64,000 nucleotides of DNA from JAPOXR01 sp963664715 (GTDB lineage Bacteria > Pseudomonadota > Alphaproteobacteria > Rhodobacterales > Rhodobacteraceae). The notes beneath the pieces were generated by a model. The model saw only the letters and a list, made by a program, of their open reading frames with translations, was not told the DNA's origin and did no database searches. A program made the position numbers and the translations under genes. The stretch lies in the NCBI GenBank assembly GCA_963664715.2, contig CAXXUY010000009.1, positions 62,001-126,000 of the forward strand, read 5' to 3'. Shown one piece after another: positions 7,884 to 15,808 of this stretch. The first letter of the stretch is position 1; each line of letters starts with the position of its first letter.

Positions 7884-8872
7884 GATACGTACCCCTCTTG
7901 AATATTCTCGGCCGCCAATGTGACCAACATGGTATTGCAACTCAAATAGGCCACTACCTCTCGTTTGTTCCGCGACCAGTTGAATCGATTCTCTATCGCG
8001 GCTAGGTGTTCGCATATGCTCCGTGCGTTTCTATTTTTCCTTTCGAGATTGAACTTGACTGTATGCAATTTCTCCTCAAGAACCGAATCCGAGAACTTTA
8101 CGTTAACCGGCAAATCAACGCTAATTTCCTGGAGGCTTTCTTTAAGAGAATCGAGCACGGTTTCCAACGTCGTTGTTATTGGAGAACTCTCGTAACTCGT
8201 TACTGTTTGATCGGCAAGACAATCTTCACCTTTTTTGAGATGCAAATTGATCGAACCGCAATCAATTGAAACATGATCTTTGCCTTCAAGACAAGCAATC
8301 GGAGATAGCGAATCCAGCTCCCAGAGTCGTCCAGATAAGTTTTTGACAAATAAGCGAACACTTTTCTCAGAGCGTGGAAGGGAGAACATGATTCGTCCTT
8401 CGGCGGTCTCTCTTTCTTGACGAATGCGTGAACCGACGGTGACCTCGAAAATGCCGTCGTTTGGTTGCATAAGGTTTCCTGTATCATCGTAGAGATATAC
8501 TTCCAAATCCTTGTAGGGACTTAGTCCTGACGAAAGAAGGTAGTAAAATACTGCGAAACCTGCAGCGGATCCGCTGATCTGAATCGTTATCCCCGATTTC
8601 TGTTTGAGATTCACCAGCGCACCAGAGTCTCCAAGGACTCCAAATGTGATCATCGCCGCAGCGAGACCCAGAGCTGCATAAAGGATCCTTAGACTTCCGA
8701 TGTTATAAAGGAACTCGGAGCCGCCCACGAAATTGGGCAAGACCGTTGCAATGAACACAATCAGAATGACGATGGCTGAAGCATAATACAACAGCAAATT
8801 GTGACGCCGATGGTTGTATTGTTGACCTTCTATAGGAAGGTCGTCCACGGGCCGCTTCTCTTCGTCGGACAC
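7874..8872 (-). CDS. Membrane protein with large soluble domain, unrecognised
   Basis: 332 residues from a GTG preceded by AAGGGGGAGA. A short charged N-terminus precedes two clear membrane helices (about 27-50, LLLYYASAIVILIVFIATVL; about 62-82) and a third hydrophobic stretch near 95-115. The rest is a soluble domain: residues 120-215 look beta-rich (LEVYLYDDTGNLMQPNDGIFEVTV; RIMFSLPRSEKSVRLFVKN), and 230-310 form long amphipathic helices (TLETVLDSLKESLQEISVDL; KFNLERKNRNARSICEHL). It overlaps the Cys-rich secreted gene downstream; together they form a two-gene unit between IS remnants. No known family is recognised. The base composition is AT-richer than in the flanks. Confidence 0.65.
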   Translation of the reverse strand: MSDEEKRPVDDLPIEGQQYNHRRHNLLLYYASAIVILIVFIATVLPNFVGGSEFLYNIGSLRILYAALGLAAAMITFGVLGDSGALVNLKQKSGITIQISGSAAGFAVFYYLLSSGLSPYKDLEVYLYDDTGNLMQPNDGIFEVTVGSRIRQERETAEGRIMFSLPRSEKSVRLFVKNLSGRLWELDSLSPIACLEGKDHVSIDCGSINLHLKKGEDCLADQTVTSYESSPITTTLETVLDSLKESLQEISVDLPVNVKFSDSVLEEKLHTVKFNLERKNRNARSICEHLAAIENRFNWSRNKREVVAYLSCNTMLVTLAAENIQEGYVSCL

Positions 8873-10238
8873 ACTCTCCCCCTTACTCCGGAAATTTCAA
8901 GAATTCGGCTGGCATGGGACCACTCTCCACGAAATCATGACATCGTGTCAAGATGTTACAGTCAGCTGGGCCGGGTAGGAGGGGTCGTTGCCGAGCCACT
9001 CCCGCCGGTGGCGGCAGGGATTCGCATTGCCGCGCACCCCTCGCACAGATTCGGTATCTGCTCGCCCCCCTGTTGACCAGTGAACGTCCTGTCTCATGAC
9101 GTTCGGGTCAAGTGTCTTTTCTCGTCATCTTCACTCGCACGCTTCCGGGACTGGATGAGCGAATTCCGGTTGGCGAGAACCTTGGCAACGGCCTCGACGC
9201 ATGAATGGAACGGTGAAGGGTCATAAGGGAGAGTTCCGAAAGTGTGGGGCAGTTATGCGGCGCGGCGGGTTTCAGGGGATGATTTCATGCCCGGATGCCA
9301 TTGCTCGAATTTGGGGCGGAGTGTTCCGTCGTGGCGTCGTGTGCTGTGATTTCAGTTGCCACGTCCGCGGTCGCGAGTTGGTTCTGGATTGATGGCGCAT
9401 GGTTTCAGAGATCTGGCTCGGTTTGCGTTCTCCTTTGTGTTCTGCTGGAGATCCATCAGTCCTCCCTGCGGAAACCACGGCCGTCAAGCAAAGTTTCCAT
9501 TGGCGGCAGCCCTGCCATGCATGAACCAAGCGTTTCCCCGATGGATGTCTGGCTTCATTGGTTTGCCTGGGCAGGCATTGTGGTCGGCACACTTGTTTGG
9601 GGATATGGAGACTTGGTTCTCTGACTGCTGCCCAGTAGCGCTTGCGGCAATGTGCTCGCTGCTGAGCTGGGGCAATCAAGGCCGGCAGTTCCTGGCGTTG
9701 CTCAAGAGCGAGAGTTCCTGCGTTGGGTCTGGCTGAGCTTAACTGGCGCCGACGTTTTGCAGGATCGGCGAGAACGAGCGGGGATCCTGGATGTTCCTCC
9801 TGAAGGCAAGGCGCAGTCTCGGGTCGTCAAGGCCATGTGCGGGCAGTTATGAGACCAGGGTCCGTGGCCTTTCGAGTGGCATCGGACGCTCTGCATGCCG
9901 GACTTGGAGAGCTTACGGGTCAACGCTCCGGGCGGCAGGACTCTGCTGCGCTTGCATGAGGGTTTCGACACAACCACATTGACCCGAAGTCCGGCTTGCC
10001 GTTGAGAATTTGGTCGCGGACGTCCGGCGTGCTGATTGCCTAAGCTCTTTGGCAGCAGACGGTGACGGGCTCATTTCTCTGTCCGACTTCCAAGGGGCCA
10101 TCTTGCCGTCCATCAAAGTGACCGGATGGCAAACGGTCTGGCACCCTAACAAACGAAAGTTCCAAACTCCACGCTTGATCTTGACAGGGCGCTCGCCGTT
10201 CGAAGAGTATCACGGTCAGAGTCAATGGAACTGACAGA
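8873..10238. other. 1.4-kb stretch without a recognisable gene
   Basis: Short open frames occur on both strands (up to about 135 codons), but none shows a recognisable motif, consistent codon use or a convincing ribosome binding site, and they overlap each other in opposite directions. The first about 60 bases must hold the promoter of the leftward membrane-protein gene. The rest may be decayed accessory DNA between the membrane module and the HNH nuclease. Confidence 0.5.
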
Positions 10239-11174
10239 ATGCTAGGACCGGGCCAATCAATTCGTCATATTGAACCGGTAACTGACCTGGACTCGTTGCT
10301 GCGGAAGTTCGAGAGAATTCGCGTATGGACTGACGGTGGCAAGCCCGCTCGGTATAAGCCGTTTGTCGTGCTGCTGGCACTTGGCAAGCTGAGTCATGGC
10401 CAAGAGCGGCTTTCATATCGCGAAGTGGCGAAACGGCTTCCTGCGTTGGTGGAAAGGTTTCTGCCAGAACCCGCATCGCCTAGGCCGGAACAGCCCTTTT
10501 GGAGGTTAAGGAACGACGGCGTCTGGAAGGTCGATTCGAAAGAACAGATCAGGATGACCGCCAGCCGCGATGCATTTCGGAAGGATCTTGAGAAGGTCAA
10601 TGCACCGGGTCAGTTTGCGGACGATGTACTGGAGATCCTGAAATCGGACCCGCGAAACATCGCGATACTTGCCGCACAGCTTCTCGCCAGGAATTTCCCG
10701 CGTCACCGCCACCAAGAGATTCTCGACGCGGTGGGACTGGCCCCCACGCAAATCATGATCGACACCAAGAGGCTCAAGCGGGATGCAGAATTTCGACAAG
10801 ACGTCCTGACAGCCTATGAGCGCCGGTGTTGCGTCTGCGGATACGACCTACACGTCGGGGGCGAGCTGGCCGGTCTGGAAGCCGCGCACATCAGGGCTCT
10901 CTACGCAAAAGGTCCGAACGTGGTGTCGAACGGACTCTCGCTTTGCGTGATGCATCACGACGCATTTGATCGAGGTGCATTCACGATTCAGGACGACAGG
11001 CGCACGATCGCGTGCAGCCAGCAGCTCTCAGGCACGTCTCGCATGGAGTGGTTGACCGACTTTCATGGACAGAGGATCACGGATCCGCGCAGTTCGGGAG
11101 ACCGTCCAGCGGAGAACTTTCTTGCCTGGCACCGAAGGTACACATTCCTGGAACCCGCACGAATATCGGCATAG
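10239..11174 (+). CDS. Phosphorothioate-DNA-type HNH restriction endonuclease (type IV)
   Basis: 311 residues. Residues about 15-150 resemble the sulfur-binding domain of ScoMcrA-type enzymes (ARYKPFVVLLALGKL; QPFWRLRNDGVWKV). Residues about 195-275 form an HNH nuclease: CCVCGYDLHVGG, then LEAAHIRALYAKGPNVVSNG and LCVMHHDAFDRGAFTI, with the catalytic His and zinc-type Cys/His positions present. Enzymes of this class cut DNA carrying phosphorothioate (Dnd) modification and sometimes other modified DNA. No dnd or ssp genes are in the window, so it would act against incoming modified DNA. It stands alone, immediately left of an IS6 element. The ribosome binding site is weak. The SBD assignment rests on motif resemblance. 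Confidence 0.75.
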   Translation: MLGPGQSIRHIEPVTDLDSLLRKFERIRVWTDGGKPARYKPFVVLLALGKLSHGQERLSYREVAKRLPALVERFLPEPASPRPEQPFWRLRNDGVWKVDSKEQIRMTASRDAFRKDLEKVNAPGQFADDVLEILKSDPRNIAILAAQLLARNFPRHRHQEILDAVGLAPTQIMIDTKRLKRDAEFRQDVLTAYERRCCVCGYDLHVGGELAGLEAAHIRALYAKGPNVVSNGLSLCVMHHDAFDRGAFTIQDDRRTIACSQQLSGTSRMEWLTDFHGQRITDPRSSGDRPAENFLAWHRRYTFLEPARISA

Positions 11175-11180
11175 CCAGGA

Positions 11181-12057
11181 GGGCTCTGTTGCAAATTTGT
11201 TCTGAGGTTGAAAAGTCAGAATTTTTCCTTTTTCATGCTGCCAGACGGTCTTCGAGCATGGTCATCGCCTCGGTCAGCGCGCATTGGCCCAATCCGAAGG
11301 CGCGTTCAATCATGCGGACTTCACCTTTGATATCACCGGTCAGGTTGAAGCTGCGGGATTGACCTTTGCGCAGGGCACGCATCACTTCGAAGCCTTTGAT
11401 CGTGGCGTAAGCTGATTTCATCGTCTTGAATCCGCGCACTGGGCGGATCAGCTGTTTGAGCTTGCCGTGGTCGGCCTCCACGATGTTGTTGAGATATTTG
11501 ACCTGACGATGCTGCACGTCGCCCGGGCACTTGTTTTCGGCCTTCAGTTCGGCCAGGGCGACAGCATAGGTCGGGGCCTTGTCCGTGTTGATCACCCGTG
11601 GTCGCTCCCAATCTCTCAAATCCTTCAATGCCTTGCCAGGGAAGCGTTCCGCCGCCTTTGCATTGCGTGTCGCAGACAGGTAGAAATCAATCGTGTCACC
11701 TAATTTATCGACCGCCCGGTAAAGATACGCCCATTTCCCACGCACCTTGATATAGGTCTCGTCCACCCGCCAACTGTCTGACCGGGGGCGTCGCCACTGC
11801 CAACGCATCCGTTTTTCGATTGCAGGTGCGTATTTCTGCACCCAGCGATAGATCGTGCTGTGATCCACACGGACGCCACGTTCCGCCATCATCTCCTCAA
11901 GGTCACGATAGCTGATGCCATACCGGCAGTGCCAGCGCACCGCCCAAAGCACTGTCTCGCCTTCGAAATGCCGCCCCTTGAAGTCGTTCATGCCCTGCTC
12001 CCATGTCTCGATCCAACAAAATGATCACCTCCGGGATCAAAGTTTGCAACAGAGCCC
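11181..12057 (-). mobile_element. IS6-family insertion sequence
   Basis: Perfect 15-bp terminal inverted repeats, GGGCTCTGTTGCAAA at 11181-11195 and its complement at 12043-12057, enclose one transposase gene in an 877-bp element. This matches the IS6/IS26 plan. The flanking octamers differ, so there is no visible target duplication, which is common after IS6-mediated replicon fusion or deletion. A 39-bp copy of the right end recurs at 37641-37679. Confidence 0.9.
11233..11991 (-). CDS. IS6-family transposase
   Basis: 252 residues, full length for the family. It opens with FKGRHFEGETVLWAVRWHCRYGISYRDLEEMM (helical DNA-binding region, quoted here only as landmark segments FKGRHFEGETVL and YGISYRDLEEMM). 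The DDE core follows: DETYIKVRGKWAYLYRA (first Asp), VINTDKAPTYAVAL (second Asp) and NIVEADHGKLKQLIRP (Glu). All three catalytic residues are present and the gene is intact within perfect terminal repeats, so the element could be active. Confidence 0.95.
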   Translation of the reverse strand: MNDFKGRHFEGETVLWAVRWHCRYGISYRDLEEMMAERGVRVDHSTIYRWVQKYAPAIEKRMRWQWRRPRSDSWRVDETYIKVRGKWAYLYRAVDKLGDTIDFYLSATRNAKAAERFPGKALKDLRDWERPRVINTDKAPTYAVALAELKAENKCPGDVQHRQVKYLNNIVEADHGKLKQLIRPVRGFKTMKSAYATIKGFEVMRALRKGQSRSFNLTGDIKGEVRMIERAFGLGQCALTEAMTMLEDRLAA

Positions 12058-13086
12058 CTGGTTCTATCCGGTCCCCGAGTGTCAATCTCACCTGCGTGCT
12101 CGAACGCGACAGCGCGGTTCGGCATCTCACCTGAACTGTTCCTGCACATGGCGCCGTTGCATCATTAGAAATGTTCCCGAAGCGATCCGGTTGCCTCACC
12201 GTCAGCAGTCTTCGGGCGCAGCCGGAATCCCGAGAGGGGCCCCGGCGCCGCAAGCCGGGAGACCTGCCCATGCCCCAGAGCCGTCAACCATTCCGTCTAC
12301 TCCGTCCCGCGATTGTAAACACCTACGGCAATCGCGGACAACGATATGCCACTTATTTTCTTTCTGGCCTCCAACTCACCTGAACTCGACACGCTAATTA
12401 TTGTTTAAACGCACTCATTCACGCAGTTCACATCTCTCTGGTACACATATACCATCGAGCACATCAGGGCGACGCTCCCGGCCGGCGTGCCCCAGATCCT
12501 CACGCCGGTCGCGTCCGGGAAATCCCTCTTGGACCAGGTCGAGGAGCGGGACCAGTTCCCGTCTCCGTGAGTCCGAGGTGCACCATAGAAACTAGGCGGT
12601 CACGATGCTATGACGGCGGCTGAGAGGCTCGAATGCCGGGAACAGGGAAAGGTCAATGAATGCAAGGGACTGAGATCATGCACACGGGCGGTTTGTTGCG
12701 GGTATCACGAACCGCAGCAAGGAAGATGTTGAAATTGTTCGCATTTGATAGGATCAATTATGCGGGAGGGGGTTAGGTGAATTGATAATCGGATTTGTAT
12801 TGGTGCGTAATTTGCAGGAATTATATACAATCTAGTTTCACTCTTTGTGGGCATTTAACAACTTATTTACAGCACCATCGTGCTGAGATGAATTCACGCA
12901 CTCTTAATCACGTACGTTGAAGTGACATCTATCCCTATTTCCGATTCTTCATGAATATTCGCAAGAACATCATTATCCACTTCAAGTGCATCCCCATTTC
13001 CGATGCAGGCGACGGGCGCTGTGTGGCGCATCGGGCACGGTGGTTGCCGGATGCCTTGCCTGGCGGCCACGCTTTTGGTGGGTGCG
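12058..13086. other. About 1 kb with no recognisable gene; AT-rich tail with short direct repeat
   Basis: The left part (to about 12700) has only short overlapping frames with no familiar motif. From about 12770 the DNA turns AT-rich. Two copies of TCCCYATTTCCGAT (12932-12945 and 12991-13004), each preceded by an AAGTG/CAT element, lie 80-150 bp beyond the end of the integrase gene. They could be recombinase arm sites or part of an att region, but no tRNA or second att copy is visible. Confidence 0.4.
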
Positions 13087-14130
13087 TTAGGCGCTCGTGC
13101 CCGCCATCAGCTTCGCCATAGCCTTACCGATCCGTTCCGCTGCCGCGCGGACCTCGCGGTCGCCGAGGTGAACGTAACGAAGGGTCACTCTCACGCTGGA
13201 GTGACCGAGGAGACGGGAGACCACCGGGACCGGAATTCCCTGCATGACCGCGTAACTGGCGTAATTGTGGCGCAAGTCATGAAGGCGAACGTCCTCGATG
13301 CCAGCCTCCCGGCGGACCCTGGGCCAGATGCCAAGTTCACCGCAACGGTGACGATCAGGGCCGAGCGGGGAAGGAAAGACCCATGGGCCAGTTCCGCGCG
13401 GCTGCCGGTCGAGAACCGCCCGTGCCTGCAAATTGAGATGCACCTTTCTCGGGCCGGTCTTGCTGTCTGCGAGGGCGAGTGTGTCGCCCTCGACCTCGGA
13501 CCAGCGCAGGGTGACGATCTCGCCCCGCCTGGATCCGGTCAGCATCAGCAACCGTATGATGTCGGCCTGTTGCCGCTGCGACGGACCGCGCCGGGACGCG
13601 GCGTCAAGGGCGTCATGCAGGCGGCGGATCTCCTCGCGGGACAGGAAGCGGGTCGGCGCCGTCCGGCTGTAGCCGTCGAACCAGCGTTCGACATGGTTTC
13701 GGGAGATTCTGTCGAGACGTGTCGTCCCGAAGGCCGGCAGGAGTTGTGTCTTGAGAGCGGACCGCATGCACTTGCGTGTCGACGGCTTGCAACGCTCGAA
13801 ATGCGCTGCATGCCACTGGCCGGCGACGAAGTCCGCGAACGACGGCGTCGTCCGCGCGGCCTCCTTCGAGTTTGAGACGGCTGTGTTGGCCTTCGTCACG
13901 AGGCACTCGTGACGGACTTCGTCGATGCCCTTTGACGCGGCCGGGCCGAGAGAGACGCGTCTCGTGCGTTCCTCGACCGTCCGGATGAGGACGTAGCTCT
14001 TGCCGCCGCCCGGCCGGACCCGGACCCCGAGACCGGGAACGCGGCTGTCCCAGACCGTGTATTCGCGCGCTTGAGGGCGCAACCGGGCGATGCCTGTGTC
14101 CGTGAGGCGAATGCGTTTCCGTGTCGCCAT
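13087..14130 (-). CDS. Tyrosine recombinase/integrase with shortened core-binding domain
   Basis: 347 residues. The N-terminal part resembles DUF4102/AP2-like integrases (RPQAREYTVWDSRVPGLGVRV). The catalytic part keeps Arg in TGSRRGEIVTLRW, His-x-x-Arg in LHDLRHNYAS, His in LLGHSSVRVT and the Tyr in LRYVHLGD, so the active site is complete. The core-binding domain reads RWFDGYSRTAP directly into TRFLSREEIRRLHDAL; some 35-45 residues usual in relatives (the helices before the 'RFLS' block) are missing without frame loss. It begins 3 bp after the stop of the recombinase upstream, so the two form a tandem unit. Whether it is active with that deletion is uncertain. Confidence 0.8.
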   Translation of the reverse strand: MATRKRIRLTDTGIARLRPQAREYTVWDSRVPGLGVRVRPGGGKSYVLIRTVEERTRRVSLGPAASKGIDEVRHECLVTKANTAVSNSKEAARTTPSFADFVAGQWHAAHFERCKPSTRKCMRSALKTQLLPAFGTTRLDRISRNHVERWFDGYSRTAPTRFLSREEIRRLHDALDAASRRGPSQRQQADIIRLLMLTGSRRGEIVTLRWSEVEGDTLALADSKTGPRKVHLNLQARAVLDRQPRGTGPWVFPSPLGPDRHRCGELGIWPRVRREAGIEDVRLHDLRHNYASYAVMQGIPVPVVSRLLGHSSVRVTLRYVHLGDREVRAAAERIGKAMAKLMAGTSA

Positions 14131-14133
14131 GGC

Positions 14134-15254
14134 TCAGCCCTCCGGCACCGCGCCGACCGTCGCGGCCGCCTCGCGGACCATCGAGTCGGCAAAGTGAGTG
14201 TACTTGAGCGTGGTTTCCGCGGAGCGGTGGCCAAGCAGCCGCCCGATGACGGGAACGTTCTCGCCGCATTTCAGTCCGACCGAGGCGTAAGTATGTCGAA
14301 GATCATGAAGGCGCACGTCGCCGAGACCGGTATCTTCGCGGACGCCGTGCAGAAGACGGTCAGCCAGTTCACGCAGCGCGGCCCGCTGTCCCTCAGTGCC
14401 GGAAAGACCCAAGGCGAGGTCCGGCCGATCGCGCCGATCACCTCCCGGGCGGCGCTCGACAGCCAGACGGTTCGGGGTCCGGTCTTGCTGTCCCGAAGGA
14501 ACAGCGCGCCCTCTCGAATGTCCGACCAGCGCAGGGTGAGGATTTCCGATTTCCGGGATCCGGTCAGCACAAGCAGCCGGATGGCAGCGACGGCCAGCGG
14601 CTCGTCGCCTTCATGGGCCTTGAGGCAAACTGCCAGGGATCGGATTTCCGCATCGCTGAGGAAGCGCTCCCGGCCCTGCCTTCGGTAGCGGCGGATGCCG
14701 AGGCAGGGATTGGACCCCTCCTTCCGGAAACCCATTCGTTCCGCCTCGCGCATGATGACGGAGAGGACCGGCATGGACCTGTCCGCGGCGACCGGGGTCG
14801 CGCGCAACGAGGCGAACCAGTGCACGACGTCCTGCCGGGTGATTTCCGCGATCTGGCACCCCGAGAAGCGGGGGAGTATCTGTTTGCGGAGATATCCGCG
14901 GTTCACTTCGATCGTGCGGGGCTTCCAGACTCGTTCATGCCTGCGGAAGGCCGCTTCGGCAACGGCCTCGAAGACCGTCTCCTCGGGCTGCGTCGGCACG
15001 GGTGCGTCCTGCCTGATCGCGGCCAGCATCGCGGTCGCGCGCGAGCGCGCCGCGCTCACGCTCAGCTCGTCTGCATCGCCGACGATCTTCCAGATGCGCC
15101 TCCCGTTGTGTTGGCAGTGAATGAAGTAGCGCCCGCCTCCCGACGGCAGCACCCGGACACCGAAGCCTTTCAGCTTGGCGTCGCGGACGTGGCGAGCGGA
15201 CATGCGGGATCTGAGCGCCCTGATTCGGGCATCGGTGAGGGTTGCGGCAGGCAC
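14134..15254 (-). pseudogene. Tyrosine recombinase/integrase, frameshifted near C-terminus
   Basis: The start is a GTG at 15254 with AGGAG upstream (product opening VPAATLTDARIRAL). The first frame covers the N-terminal arm-binding region (LKGFGVRVLPSGGGRYFIH), the core-binding domain and the first catalytic block (VLTGSRKSEILTLRW), then fails near TSPWVFPALRD. The missing end lies in the next frame: LGDVRLHDLRHTYASVG, LLGHRSAETTLKYTHF (His-x-x-Arg, His, Tyr). A single frameshift at about 14390-14410 separates the two; otherwise the protein would be full length. It shares the plan of the downstream recombinase but differs clearly in sequence. Confidence 0.75.
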
Positions 15255-15808
15255 CGTTTTTTCTCCTGTATAGTTGCAGCGGGGGAACAAATAACTGGCA
15301 TATCCTGTCCGAAGCCGCAGATTGACAAAGAGAAAACGACGTGATATCAAAGGCTTGAATTTTGACCAGCACCGTAGGTGCGGCGCCTGGTGTGATTCTT
15401 GATATAGGTCCCAAATTGAAGGATGACGGGCCAACTGGCCCGCCATCCGTTATCGCCAACAGGGAGGAGGATTTGGCGATAATTTGAAACTCTGGTCTCG
15501 CCATCTGCCGAACTACCGAAGGCTTCCGAATTGGAGTTGGCAAGTGCGATTCGCAGGGGCATCTATTGACTAGCTCCGCGCAATTCAAGTAGTGATTCCA
15601 GCTATCTGGCAGAAATTGGCGATTTTCTTGATTTTTCTTGCCTTCGTAACCGGCAGAAGAACCTTGCCGCCGCCGTCTGGCAGGCCGGAAACTGCGTTCC
15701 GCAACCGGGCCGGCAGGGTATGACCTGATAACCCTTGCCATTCAGGGTATTTTCTTATCATAGGATCAGGATGTTCTGCCGATCTGTGCATTGAAGTCCA
15801 TAGTCCAG
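15255..15808. other. Intergenic region between recombinase and soeA
   Basis: About 550 bp between divergent genes. It must carry the promoters of the leftward recombinases and the rightward soe operon. I see no gene with support, no tRNA and no strong hairpin. It marks the boundary between accessory DNA on the left and core genes on the right. Confidence 0.4.

Noticed and set aside
11173..12065. Target-site duplication for the IS6 element
   Set aside because: The flanking octamers differ; only the terminal repeats are supported.
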